From an uncultured Cytophagales bacterium (GTDB lineage: Bacteria > Bacteroidota > Bacteroidia > Cytophagales > Cyclobacteriaceae): DNA of 64,000 nucleotides. The position numbers and the translations under genes are program-made. Location: positions 111,775 to 175,774 of the forward strand of contig CAJXNP010000017.1 in assembly GCA_913057175.1 (NCBI GenBank). The letters run 5' to 3'. Below the pieces are notes generated by a model, which was given only the letters and a program-made list of their open reading frames with translations, searched no databases and was not told the DNA's origin. Below are positions 9,245 to 18,257 of this stretch, piece after piece. The stretch's first letter is position 1. The number at the start of each line of letters is the position of its first letter.

Positions 9245-10681
9245 ATGGTTACATTTAAAAGAAGTTTATTCAAATTCATCATCAAGACTTTTTTATTCAT
9301 ATTTTTTATCGGAATATGTCTTTTTACTTCATGCGCTGACAAGCAACCTATCGAAAAACCCAACATTGTTTTTATCATCGCAGATGATTTGGGCTATGGA
9401 GATTTGAGTTGTTATGGACAAGATATGTTTGAAACTCCAAATATTGACAAGCTTTCGGAACATGGCATGATTTTTACACAGCACTACAGTGGCTCAACTG
9501 TTTGTGCTCCATCCCGGTCCGTGTTAATGACCGGTTTGCACACAGGCCATACTCCTGTGCGCGGGAATCAGCGATACGGCGACCATGGACAGTACCCATT
9601 GGCAGATTCTGTTATTACTCTACCCGAATTACTGCAACAAAATGGGTATGTAACCGGAGCATTTGGAAAATGGGGATTAGGCCCTGTTGGTTCGGAAGGC
9701 GACCCCAATAACCAGGGTATTGATGAGTTTTTCGGTTACAATAGTCAATCTCTCGCGCACAATTACTATCCGTATTTTTTGTGGAGCAATGATCAGAAGA
9801 TAATGTTAGACGAAAACAGTGGTTTTCGGAAAGAACTATATGCTCCTGAACTAATTCAGGAAAAAACACTGGAATTCATTGAAAGAAATAAAGACAATCC
9901 CTTCTTTTTATTTGTGCCAACTGTCATCCCTCATGCTGAATTGATAGCGCCTGAGGAGGTAATGGAACAATTCAGAGGCAAATACCTTCCGGAGAAAGTT
10001 TATCATGGCCTCGACAGTGGAGCGGAATACCGACAAGGTCCTTATGGGTCACAGACAGAATCGCATGCTGCCTTTGTCGCGATGATATCGATTCTCGATC
10101 AGCAGGTTGGGGAGATCATGGGAAAAATTGATGAGCTGGGGTTAAGAGAAAAAACAATTATCATCTTCACATCTGACAATGGACCTCACCTCGAGGGTGG
10201 GGGTGATCCCGATTACTTTGATTCCAATGGGCCATTGAAAGGTTATAAAAGGGATTTATATGAAGGAGGAGTCAGGGTTCCGCTGATCGTTTCCTGGCCG
10301 GGAAAAGTTGAAGAAGGCAGCGAATCAAACCACATCTCTGCTTTTTGGGATTTTCTTCCCACTTTTTCAGAAATACTTGATATTTCAGAAGTGCCCGAGA
10401 ATGATGGTATTTCCTTTCTACCGGAATTGCTTGGGGAGAATGATCAAAAAGAACATGAATATCTCTATTGGGAATTTCATGAGAATGGATTTGATATTGC
10501 CGTAAGGAAAGGAAATTGGAAGGGTATTTATTTTAAGGATGAAGATCAGTTTGAGTTATATAACCTGGAAGAAGACTTGTCTGAGGAAAACGATATAGCC
10601 GGGAAACATCCTGAGATAGTGGAAGAATTGAAAAGGATTATGATAAAATCAAGGACACCTTCTCCGGTTTTTGAGGAGTGA
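9245..10681 (+). CDS. Type I (formylglycine) sulfatase, arylsulfatase family, lipoprotein
   Basis: 478 residues. The N-terminus is a membrane segment ending in a lipobox (CLFTSC, Cys30), so the enzyme is probably anchored in a membrane. PNIVFIIADDLGYGDLSCYG gives the metal-binding aspartates, and CAPSRSVLMTG (Cys87) is the C-x-P-S-R signature in which the cysteine is converted to formylglycine. GAFGKWGLG and TSDNGPHLEGGG are further S1-family metal or sulfate-contact blocks. It hydrolyses sulfate esters, presumably on a glycan given the neighbouring hydrolases. No formylglycine-generating enzyme or anSME gene is seen in the window. It ends 4 bp before the convergent SGNH hydrolase gene. Confidence 0.93.
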   Translation: MVTFKRSLFKFIIKTFLFIFFIGICLFTSCADKQPIEKPNIVFIIADDLGYGDLSCYGQDMFETPNIDKLSEHGMIFTQHYSGSTVCAPSRSVLMTGLHTGHTPVRGNQRYGDHGQYPLADSVITLPELLQQNGYVTGAFGKWGLGPVGSEGDPNNQGIDEFFGYNSQSLAHNYYPYFLWSNDQKIMLDENSGFRKELYAPELIQEKTLEFIERNKDNPFFLFVPTVIPHAELIAPEEVMEQFRGKYLPEKVYHGLDSGAEYRQGPYGSQTESHAAFVAMISILDQQVGEIMGKIDELGLREKTIIIFTSDNGPHLEGGGDPDYFDSNGPLKGYKRDLYEGGVRVPLIVSWPGKVEEGSESNHISAFWDFLPTFSEILDISEVPENDGISFLPELLGENDQKEHEYLYWEFHENGFDIAVRKGNWKGIYFKDEDQFELYNLEEDLSEENDIAGKHPEIVEELKRIMIKSRTPSPVFEE

Positions 10682-10685
10682 ACAA

Positions 10686-11450
10686 TCAAATAGATAATTC
10701 ATCTTTCATGGCTTTTACCCATTCCCGTGCTATCAACTCATGTCCTGCAGGCATCGGGTGGATACCGTCCCAGCTCCAGTAATCTGCGGGTGCATTTTTA
10801 CATGCTTGGTTAAAAGGCTCTTGCAATTCAATAAAAATAGTATTATTCACTTCAGCTAATTGCCGAACGATGTGCTGTCTTTTCTCAACCTCTTCTTTCC
10901 AGGTATCAAAATTATCCTTTACCCAACCTGCAGGAAGGACAAATGGCTCGCATAGAACTATTTTTGAATTGGGAAGAGTTTGCCCCGTTTTGTCTATTAT
11001 TTGCTGGTATGTTTTTTCAAACCCAGTAGATGTTTCTGAGGTATCGCCGTTGATGATCGCATGTACATCATTGATGCCAACCAAAATACTAATAATATCA
11101 GGCTTCAGGTCGATGGCGTCCTCCTGCCAGCGAGCTTCAAGATCACTGATTTTATTTCCACTGATTCCCCGATTGTAAAACATAAAAATCCTGTCGGGAT
11201 GGTCGTACCACAGTCGGCTGGAGATGAGATACGCATACCCATGACCCATCAGGTGGTTCCAGTCGTTGTCACGTGACCGGTTGCCATCTGTAATGGAATC
11301 TCCCTGGAAAAGGACGGTCAGATTCTGTTCATTTTCATTCTGAATGTGAGATTTACTGGAAGCTGAGGCAGTCAATATTTCAGGAATACTTCCGGCTAAA
11401 AGACCGGTCATTCCGATTTTTTTAACAAAATTTCTTCGAGAATTTTTCAT
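10686..11450 (-). CDS. SGNH/GDSL hydrolase with Tat-like signal
   Basis: 254 residues. The N-terminus NSRRNFVKKIGMTGLLAGS is a twin-arginine-type export signal. The four SGNH blocks are visible: GDSITDG with the catalytic serine, the glycine of GISGNKI, the asparagine of GINDVH, and DGIHP with the catalytic Asp and His. Such enzymes remove acyl groups from glycans or other esters in the periplasm or outside. The gene is convergent with the sulfatase gene and a few bases from it. Substrate specificity cannot be read from the sequence. Confidence 0.88.
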   Translation of the reverse strand: MKNSRRNFVKKIGMTGLLAGSIPEILTASASSKSHIQNENEQNLTVLFQGDSITDGNRSRDNDWNHLMGHGYAYLISSRLWYDHPDRIFMFYNRGISGNKISDLEARWQEDAIDLKPDIISILVGINDVHAIINGDTSETSTGFEKTYQQIIDKTGQTLPNSKIVLCEPFVLPAGWVKDNFDTWKEEVEKRQHIVRQLAEVNNTIFIELQEPFNQACKNAPADYWSWDGIHPMPAGHELIAREWVKAMKDELSI

Positions 11451-11500
11451 TGAATATGTAGTTAATATTCAGGTCACTGGTCGCTGGTGTTCTGCATTAT

Positions 11501-12643
11501 TCAAATAGGAGAGGTGCTTGTCACTTGTTCATGCTGCGATAGTTTATTATCCATCGTTTCAATTAAAGCGAAACAAAGCTTGTCGATGGTTTCCTTTTGC
11601 CGGTTGTTTGGAGAAATATTAGATAAGATGATCACACCACTTTTGTTTTTCGTATCCAGCGCTATCGAGGATGAGTAACCTCCGGTTTTTCCATTATGAC
11701 AAATAACTTCTTTCGAACTCCTGGTTGTAACAATATGCCATCCTAGCCCAATTTTCATGTGCTCGTTTATTCTAAAAGTTGGTTGTTGAGTAAGTAGTAA
11801 TTCCTTGTTATCATCATTGAACTGAGCAATGGCAAATTTTGACATGTCTTCAGCAGAAGATAAAATTCCTCCAGCACCTACCAGAACATTAAAATCCCAA
11901 TTTGTTGCATTATCACCATCCGCATCCAAACCAGTTATGAGATTTTTTTTGATACGTTCTCGATTTGTGGTAGTATTCAGCATACCATATTTTGAGAATA
12001 TCATTTCTGCGAGTAGTTCTTCATAACTAGTATTTGCCAGCATGGTTAAAGAGTAGCCTAGTGTTCCCGCACCTAAATTTGAATATTCATATTTAGTTCC
12101 GGGCTTTTGTTTGATTTCGATTTCTTCGGTAAAGTATTCTTCTAACTTTTCAGTATCATAATTTTTATAGGGATTGTTTGGGTTGGTGGTAAACAAGTTA
12201 AGATTGTTAGGGAGCCTTGGCAAACCTGAAGTGTGATTTGCAAGTTCCTGGAAAGTGATTTTTTCATTCAGATTTACTTGAAAGCCTAAGTAATCCTGGA
12301 TAGGGTCATTCAATTCCAATTTTCCTTCTTCCACAAAATTTGTCAATAATGTCGATGTAAACACTTTACTGATAGAGCCTATTTCAAATATCTTCTCCTT
12401 GTTTTCAATACTGAAAATTGTGTCCTTTACCCTCTTGACCCCAATAAATTTGGGTTCTCCGTGTTCAATTATCACAATAGAAATCTCAGTACTATTGGGA
12501 AATACTTTAACAATGTTAAAAATCGAATCGGATTGACTGGCTGTAATCTCATGGCTGTTTAAGCCATTTTTTGCCGTAACGATTTCTTCTTTTGAACAGC
12601 TCGATAGGGCAATTACGGTTAGGATTGAAAGTAATTTACTCAT
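11501..12643 (-). CDS. Serine hydrolase of the class C beta-lactamase/DD-peptidase fold, lipoprotein
   Basis: 380 residues from the ATG at 12643. A longer open frame reaches 12739, but only the inner start gives a lipoprotein signal (SILTVIALSSC). SISK is the S-x-x-K catalytic motif, YSN follows at the right distance (KYEYSNLGAG), and HNGKTGGYSS supplies the third active-site block. Family members are esterases, D-aminopeptidases or beta-lactamase-like enzymes; true beta-lactamase activity cannot be inferred. The spacer upstream of the start contains one of a pair of inverted GCTTTT-x-CAAAGC motifs (see findings). Confidence 0.85.
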   Translation of the reverse strand: MSKLLSILTVIALSSCSKEEIVTAKNGLNSHEITASQSDSIFNIVKVFPNSTEISIVIIEHGEPKFIGVKRVKDTIFSIENKEKIFEIGSISKVFTSTLLTNFVEEGKLELNDPIQDYLGFQVNLNEKITFQELANHTSGLPRLPNNLNLFTTNPNNPYKNYDTEKLEEYFTEEIEIKQKPGTKYEYSNLGAGTLGYSLTMLANTSYEELLAEMIFSKYGMLNTTTNRERIKKNLITGLDADGDNATNWDFNVLVGAGGILSSAEDMSKFAIAQFNDDNKELLLTQQPTFRINEHMKIGLGWHIVTTRSSKEVICHNGKTGGYSSSIALDTKNKSGVIILSNISPNNRQKETIDKLCFALIETMDNKLSQHEQVTSTSPI

Positions 12644-12661
12644 ATGGTTTGTTAAAACAGG

Positions 12662-12902
12662 ACTAGTGTGCTTTTGCAAAGCGTTCCATTTTCTTGATGT
12701 ACGTAAACCTAGCATTTTTAATGCGGCATTGTATATCAAAACTTATTAAAATGCAAAAAAATACAGACCATCAATCCGGTAAGATCAGTATAAAGTTGAT
12801 TTGAATAATACCATGAAATGATGGAATTGGGCGTTAGCTTTTCAAGATATTAGCATTGCAAATACGATAGTAAATCCGCACGCTTTGGAAAAGCGCACGA
12901 GT
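12662..12902. repeat. Pair of inverted 26-bp motifs flanking a 190-bp spacer
   Basis: The 26-bp segment at 12662-12687 (core GCTTTTGCAAAGCG) and the reverse complement of 12877-12902 (core GCTTTTCCAAAGCG) match at 21 of 26 positions. Each core is itself a short hairpin. They bracket the gap between the GH43 gene and the serine hydrolase gene. No open frame of note lies between them. Confidence 0.5.
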
Positions 12903-12919
12903 GGTTTTATGAGTTAATA

Positions 12920-15070
12920 TCACTCCATAACCTCCCATCTAAAACACGCCCCTCCCTGGTGATCAGGCCGGGCGCCACGGGCATCTGCCGAGCATAAACT
13001 GCCTGCACGGGGATCCACATTTAAATACCGATGATTGTAAAGCGACATCAACATGATATCGCCATTTAGCATATCCTGCCACTGAAAGGTGGAAGCATCT
13101 CCCTGGTCTTCTTCGTAAATTCGAACTTCTGCCAAGCCGGCTTGTCCCTTAACAGTTACAAATCCTCCATTCACCACTGACTGTAAGGCTATCCGGCCAT
13201 TACCCCGATCCAAAACCCTGAATTGAGCGGCTTTGTTTTCAGTAAAAGGACTTGACGGATCAGCCGGCCGGACATGATTCCTCCAGTTAACCAGTAAAGT
13301 GCTGTCAGCTAGGCTGGTTAGGGATATGACACGGTTGTATGGAATGGGCCGAGTGAGTCCTTTGCACCTTGGTTCATCTACCTGGAAACTATTGAAATCT
13401 GCGTATCCGCCTTCTTTGCCGTTCTTGTTAAAGTTGAATAGCGCATACCGAACTCCCTGGAAGGTTTTGAGTTGATAAGGCATAATAACTTCTCCTCCAA
13501 TCTCCTCAAAATGCTGACCATCAAAGCTATAGCTGAGTTTTCCAATGTCAGTATCAAAATTACAGTGAGCCCGTAGCCAAATTGTCTTTTCATCTGTTTC
13601 GACATCAATACTTTTCTCTTCCTGTTGATTGTAAAACCGAAGTAGGTGATCTTTTTTGTTTTTGACGATTCCAATCCATGCATAAGGCAGGTTTAAGAGG
13701 GCGAGTCCAGCTATGTCCCCTTCTTTTAATTTGGAAACATCAACTTCGGTTGTGGCGTAAGATTCCGGCCCGATCCCGCGTTGGGTCAATGAATTTTTCG
13801 CATGCCAGAACGATTCAGCAGGCAGGGAATGCAATCGGAGATTTCCCTTCCGTTCCTTCAGCGACCATTTTTTATCATTGGGCAAATGATTCCATTGCCA
13901 GACGTTTTTCAAATTCGGGCCGTTAAAATCATCGTCACGTTCAAACGGCGCTTTTGGTTCGGATGAAAACCCGGTATTGGGCTTCACCCATGTTCGTGGA
14001 GAACGGGTCAGGTTGCCCGGAAGTCCGAAATATGGCCAGTCGTCTTTCCAGGTCACCGGTGAAAGGGCCGTTACCCTGCCCACACTATTGTAGTCGAGCA
14101 TGGACCATCCCCACCATTCACCTGATTGCGTTTCGACAATGCCTCCCTGATGCATGGGAATGCAGCCGACATAATTTTCCGGGTATTTGACAATGTTAAA
14201 AGGTGGTCCATCGGTTGTATTGAAAATACGCATCCGCTGACCAACACCAAAGTTTTCTTCTGCGCTCATCACATTCACTTCATAAGGGCCATACGGATCA
14301 TCAGACCGCAGACAAACCTGATAGCAGACAGGGTCATAATTTGTATTAGTGATATAATATTTTCCGTTGATTTTATAAATATGGCTTCCTTCGCCGGCGC
14401 CGCTTCCTCTCTCGATAATAACTTTTTCTGTTCCGGGCACAACATCCATCAAATCAGTCGTCAATTGGACCATTTTTACTTCATCATATCCCCAGACGGC
14501 ATAGATCTTTCCATCATCATCAAACAAAACGGTCACATCATGCAATCGGGCAATCATTGTTTTGTGCTTCCATGGCCCTTTTGGATCTTTCGTGTAATAG
14601 ATTTGTGTTCCGTATCGGTTGACATTAGAAAAAATGTAAAACATTCCATCATGATACCGGAAACATGGGGCCCAGATTCCCTGGCCGTAAAATTCTTTGC
14701 CATCTTCCATTCGAATTTCAGGACCGAAATCTAACCTGTCAACCGCATAGCTGATCAATTCCCAGTTAACGAGGTCTTTTGAATGTAAAACCGGCAAGCC
14801 GGGCATGGTATGCATGGTCGTTCCTGTCATGTAGTAATCATCTCCCACCCGGATCAGGTCGGGGTCTGAAAATTCCTCATAAAACAGCGGATTGGTAAAG
14901 GTTCCATTTCCGTTATCAGATTTCCAGGTGCAATTGGTTGAATCCAATTCAGTTTTCATTTGCGAAAAGGCCGGTATAAAAATTAAATTTTCGATCAGCA
15001 GACCGGTGAACATGATTTTAATCAATAATTGCATCTTGGTATTTTTTATCTTCAAACAAAGTTTTTCCAT
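12920..15070 (-). CDS. GH43 family glycosidase with C-terminal beta-sandwich and beta-trefoil domains
   Basis: 716 residues; an alternative ATG at 15034 (MQLLIKIMF) would give a more compact signal peptide ending near FIPAFSQ. The five-bladed propeller is seen from EEFSDPDLIRVGDDYYMTG (base Asp) through HDVTVLFDDDGKIYAVWG (pKa-modulating Asp) to GAGEGSHIYKINGKYYIT (acid Glu), the pattern of beta-xylosidase/arabinofuranosidase members, probably near subfamily 12. Residues of about 390-570 look like the accessory beta-sandwich. The last 135 residues (SLTSLADSTLL, YNHRYLNVDPRAGSLC) resemble a fascin/ricin-like trefoil, which could bind carbohydrate. It is exported. The exact substrate is inferred, not seen. 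Confidence 0.88.
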   Translation of the reverse strand: MEKLCLKIKNTKMQLLIKIMFTGLLIENLIFIPAFSQMKTELDSTNCTWKSDNGNGTFTNPLFYEEFSDPDLIRVGDDYYMTGTTMHTMPGLPVLHSKDLVNWELISYAVDRLDFGPEIRMEDGKEFYGQGIWAPCFRYHDGMFYIFSNVNRYGTQIYYTKDPKGPWKHKTMIARLHDVTVLFDDDGKIYAVWGYDEVKMVQLTTDLMDVVPGTEKVIIERGSGAGEGSHIYKINGKYYITNTNYDPVCYQVCLRSDDPYGPYEVNVMSAEENFGVGQRMRIFNTTDGPPFNIVKYPENYVGCIPMHQGGIVETQSGEWWGWSMLDYNSVGRVTALSPVTWKDDWPYFGLPGNLTRSPRTWVKPNTGFSSEPKAPFERDDDFNGPNLKNVWQWNHLPNDKKWSLKERKGNLRLHSLPAESFWHAKNSLTQRGIGPESYATTEVDVSKLKEGDIAGLALLNLPYAWIGIVKNKKDHLLRFYNQQEEKSIDVETDEKTIWLRAHCNFDTDIGKLSYSFDGQHFEEIGGEVIMPYQLKTFQGVRYALFNFNKNGKEGGYADFNSFQVDEPRCKGLTRPIPYNRVISLTSLADSTLLVNWRNHVRPADPSSPFTENKAAQFRVLDRGNGRIALQSVVNGGFVTVKGQAGLAEVRIYEEDQGDASTFQWQDMLNGDIMLMSLYNHRYLNVDPRAGSLCSADARGARPDHQGGACFRWEVME

Positions 15071-15206
15071 GAATAATGCGGGTTAATCCAGACCAGCTTC
15101 GATTTACGAAAACATTAATTAATAAAAGTGGTAAGATTGATAAAAGGCTTAAGGTAAATGAAAAGTGTTCCAGGAGTAATTATTTTTCATATTGCAAATT
15201 CAATTA

Positions 15207-16172
15207 TTAGTTAAAGAAATAAATCATCCTCAGAGATATATCGGTCACATCTACTTTGCTTTTGTTTTCTCCTGATGGCCTGGTGATAACAGGTAACCTG
15301 GAATTAGACATTTCAAGATTTATAAAAAGGTCTTTTGACCCTGTATAAGCAATAACCAAATTAAAAATGTTAACGGACTCTTTTTCTATAGACAAGTATT
15401 CAGGCGCTGATCTGTAAGCGAAGCCAAGATTGACTCCAACAGGTACCTTCCATTTAGGATACATATTTAGATCCAGTGATGTTGCCAACACGTAATTGAA
15501 ATTGGTGTTTCCTCTTACAAACGATTCACCGTAGCCAATTTCCACACTGCTTTGCATACCCAGTAAGGAATTGAACCCTACCGCATGATTGATGCCCAAA
15601 GTCCCATTTAATACAGGTACATCCTCGGAAACACTGGGATTGGGATTGTTATTTATTACATCACTCACATATCCGAAGACATTGACAAAATTCCCCGTGT
15701 AATTTTCCAGGCCTGTCGACAGGGAAAGCATGTTCTTATTATTTTCCCAAAGCTTGAATTTCCATCCCAGCCGGAAACCATTGAATGTATTGAGGCCCTG
15801 GGTAAGAACGCCTGCAGGTTCAGTTCCTACACGGGCAGTCAGCACATAACTAAAATAGAGGCTAATCCAGTCTTTTACTTTTTGATTGTACTCTAACCCC
15901 AATGTTCCAAAAAACAGTTTTCCCTTAGTATCAATCAAAAGAGAATCGGCAATTTGAAACGTGGGAAAGTCAATTCGTTCTGAATCGCCATAGCCTATGA
16001 TCACACCAAATGTTGTTTTGATAAACGCCTGGGGAATCAGCTGATTCTGGACAAACCGGTGTCCATTCAGGGTGGGTACATTTAAGTCCTCCCTGACGGA
16101 AAGGTTATCCTGGGCAAATCCTATTTGGAAACTTGTGATAAGGTAGATTAACAGATAGAATTTTTTATTCAT
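15207..16172 (-). CDS. Predicted outer-membrane beta-barrel protein
   Basis: 321 residues with a signal peptide ending at QIGFAQ. The mature protein is a series of alternating strands with turn residues (FFGTLGLEYNQKVKDWISLYFSYV, FNGFRLGWKFKLWE) and ends in IYFFN, as outer-membrane barrels do. I cannot name a family with certainty. Its start overlaps the end of the upstream gene (16165-16803) by 8 bp, so the two are translationally coupled and probably act together in the outer membrane. Confidence 0.65.
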   Translation of the reverse strand: MNKKFYLLIYLITSFQIGFAQDNLSVREDLNVPTLNGHRFVQNQLIPQAFIKTTFGVIIGYGDSERIDFPTFQIADSLLIDTKGKLFFGTLGLEYNQKVKDWISLYFSYVLTARVGTEPAGVLTQGLNTFNGFRLGWKFKLWENNKNMLSLSTGLENYTGNFVNVFGYVSDVINNNPNPSVSEDVPVLNGTLGINHAVGFNSLLGMQSSVEIGYGESFVRGNTNFNYVLATSLDLNMYPKWKVPVGVNLGFAYRSAPEYLSIEKESVNIFNLVIAYTGSKDLFINLEMSNSRLPVITRPSGENKSKVDVTDISLRMIYFFN

Positions 16173-16803
16173 TTGACTTACCCAGAGGGATTAGATAAAT
16201 GACAGATAATCTTGTGCTGGTGGTACGCACTCTGCGCAAATAACCGTCTTCATGGTCATTGGTAGATAAATTATTCAATCCCTGCAGGTATGCAAATTCC
16301 AACAACAAATCTGATCGTTTGATTGGGAATCGATGACCAATTCCGAACAAAGCGCTGAGATTAAACGAAGAAAATTCAGAAGATATATCTATAGTGTTAT
16401 CGAACCGTTCAAGATCGGCTGAAATAAAATAACTGAAATCAAATCCTCCAACGGCATACCACCTGGGTGCAAAGTAGATATTTAATTTGATTGGCAAGGA
16501 AATACTCCTGTTTGTTACAGGATGATCATGCACAACTTCCAAATCAATCGTATCCCGTTCAGATATTCCATTATTACCCTGAAAATAAGCGGGTTCCAGG
16601 CTCAGGAAAACATCTTCCGCTATTGGAAACTTTAATTGCAATCCAACGACAAATCCCCTTCCAAAATAATAGTCAATGTTCCTTGTTCCCTCTCCGGAAA
16701 AAGAGGAATTATCAACACTCGTGTAAACCCCAATTTTGGTTTGAGCTTCCAGTTGGAAGGTTATGGTAAACAATAGAATTGCGGCAAAATACAGGGTTTT
16801 CAT
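16165..16803 (-). CDS. PorT-like small outer-membrane beta-barrel protein
   Basis: 212 residues from the ATG at 16803 (MKTLYFAAILLF), chosen because it starts a signal peptide ending at LEAQ; the frame itself is open to 16872. The mature part has the strand pattern of the OMP_b-brl_2/PorT-type barrels: KIGVYTSVDNSSFSGEG, FVVGLQLKFPIAEDVFLSLEP, SLPIKLNIYF, and AVGGFDFSYFIS. It overlaps the next barrel gene by 8 bp. Role unknown; paired barrels of this sort are common in the phylum. Confidence 0.65.
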   Translation of the reverse strand: MKTLYFAAILLFTITFQLEAQTKIGVYTSVDNSSFSGEGTRNIDYYFGRGFVVGLQLKFPIAEDVFLSLEPAYFQGNNGISERDTIDLEVVHDHPVTNRSISLPIKLNIYFAPRWYAVGGFDFSYFISADLERFDNTIDISSEFSSFNLSALFGIGHRFPIKRSDLLLEFAYLQGLNNLSTNDHEDGYLRRVRTTSTRLSVIYLIPLGKSNE

Positions 16804-16916
16804 TGAAGAAAAATGATGCGGTCGAATATACCCAAATTGAATTAATTTGCTAATTACAATTTCAAAAAACAATCAATAGTTTCAATTGCTATAAGAAAAA
16901 AACATCTATTATCAGG

Positions 16917-17498
16917 TCAACTTTTTTTGACCGCTATGACGACCCCTGTCGACCAGTCCATTTTAGTCAGCGTGATATCCTTTCTCTTATCAAGATCCTC
17001 AATGAGCCTCTTTGCTTTTTCATCGTGACCTTCGGGCCAATTGGGTTGAGGCAACATATCGTCAATCACATACAATCCTCCCGGTTTCACCAATGCCAAT
17101 GCTTCATCTAACTCGCTGTATTTTCCAGGCCAGGCATCTGCAAAAATAAGGTCAAACTTTTCTCCTGAATAATTCTGTATCCACTCTGTTCCATCGATAC
17201 ATATGATATCAACTCTCCGATCATTTCCAAAAAACTCCTGGGCGATGTCGATCAATGCCGGATCGTTATCGATGGTGGTAAGTTTTGAATTGTCGTCCAT
17301 TCCTTCGATCATCCAGGAGAGGGACAAACCGATTCCGGTTCCCAATTCCAGAAAATTGGAAGAAAGTTTAGAAGAGATAAGTGTTTTCAGCAACGATCCG
17401 ATGTGACGATCGGATGGCATGGTAAAACCAATTTCCTTGCATTTGCTTTCTATTTGATCAAGCAATAAAGGTGGGTTGGATATAATTGTGTGATTCAT
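16917..17498 (-). CDS. Class I SAM-dependent methyltransferase (O-methyltransferase-like)
   Basis: 193 residues, cytoplasmic. FLELGTGIGLSLSWM is the glycine-rich SAM-binding motif I, KLTTIDNDPALIDIAQEFF gives the acidic residue that binds the ribose, DLIFADAWPGKY is motif II, and VKPGGLYVIDDMLPQPNWPE is motif III with the D-D pair seen in the O-methyltransferase family. The substrate cannot be inferred. It stands apart from its neighbours, between the outer-membrane pair and the receiver gene. Confidence 0.8.
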   Translation of the reverse strand: MNHTIISNPPLLLDQIESKCKEIGFTMPSDRHIGSLLKTLISSKLSSNFLELGTGIGLSLSWMIEGMDDNSKLTTIDNDPALIDIAQEFFGNDRRVDIICIDGTEWIQNYSGEKFDLIFADAWPGKYSELDEALALVKPGGLYVIDDMLPQPNWPEGHDEKAKRLIEDLDKRKDITLTKMDWSTGVVIAVKKS

Positions 17499-17608
17499 TT
17501 GGATAGAGAAATTAATGAATTTGACACCAAAAATAGACCATTTTTTTAGAATGGACGAGTAAATTAATAATTTAGAAAGGAGGGATTTATACTGGTTCTA
17601 TTTCAAAG

Positions 17609-17977
17609 TCAGTTGAGGTCTTCCTTAATGATTTTAACGATTTCAAGAATATCCAACGGCTTGGTCAAATATCTTTTAATCAAACCATCATCAAGAGCGA
17701 GTTGTATTTCTTTTGTGATTTCAAATCCTGAAAACAGGTAATAGTTAGCATGAGGGTATTGCTTTTTAGCTTTTGAAATAAATTCCATTCCATCTACTGT
17801 TCCCATTCTAAAGTCGCTGATAACAACTTTAACATCAGAATTAATGGCCAAAAGTTCTAATGCTTTTTCAGGACCATCTGCCAGAAGTGTTTCAAAATCA
17901 GCTTTTAAGCCAATTTCAAAAATTGTCAGATTGAGGTTGTCATCATCTACGCATAAAACTTTCACCTTTTCTGACAT
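17609..17977 (-). CDS. Single-domain response regulator (receiver only)
   Basis: 122 residues forming one receiver domain: acidic pair DDD at residues 11-13, phospho-acceptor Asp55 in VVISDF, Ser in LFSG, and the invariant lysine in LTKP. The usual MP after the acceptor is MG here. There is no output domain. It lies 280 bp from, and divergent to, the sigma-54 activator gene whose receiver it resembles. It may be a phosphate sink or an adaptor for the kinases further on; this is inference from position. Confidence 0.88.
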   Translation of the reverse strand: MSEKVKVLCVDDDNLNLTIFEIGLKADFETLLADGPEKALELLAINSDVKVVISDFRMGTVDGMEFISKAKKQYPHANYYLFSGFEITKEIQLALDDGLIKRYLTKPLDILEIVKIIKEDLN

Positions 17978-18257
17978 GTGTTGTAGAGAATAATTTTTTG
18001 CAGGTTCCTGTGATTAGCCTCAAATCTATAACGATTTTGAATGATAGGGCCAATAAATACCTGAATTTTCTTTCAATAACCCAATTTTATTAAATAAAAA
18101 TTACACCATTTGCTGTTGAAGACTGACTGACTGATGCAAAGAGATTTCCATTAACTTACTACTTTAGCATGTATTTGAGATTTTATTGTTAATATTAATA
18201 TCGATTTTTCTCTTAAGAAGAACTCTGCAAGAACGGGAATAATACTTTTAATGAAAG

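Noticed and set aside
11501..12643. True beta-lactamase (antibiotic resistance) call for the SISK/YSN/KTG protein
   Set aside because: The same fold and motifs serve many esterases and peptidases. The sequence has no feature that points to beta-lactam hydrolysis.
12829..12838. GGGCGTTAGC resembling the core of an integron attC site
   Set aside because: No matching RYYYAAC partner or foldable attC stem was found around it, and no integrase is present. A ten-base match is not enough.
14126..14734. 202-codon plus-strand ORF
   Set aside because: It is the antisense of the GH43 gene, whose catalytic motifs are intact. Its predicted product has no family features.
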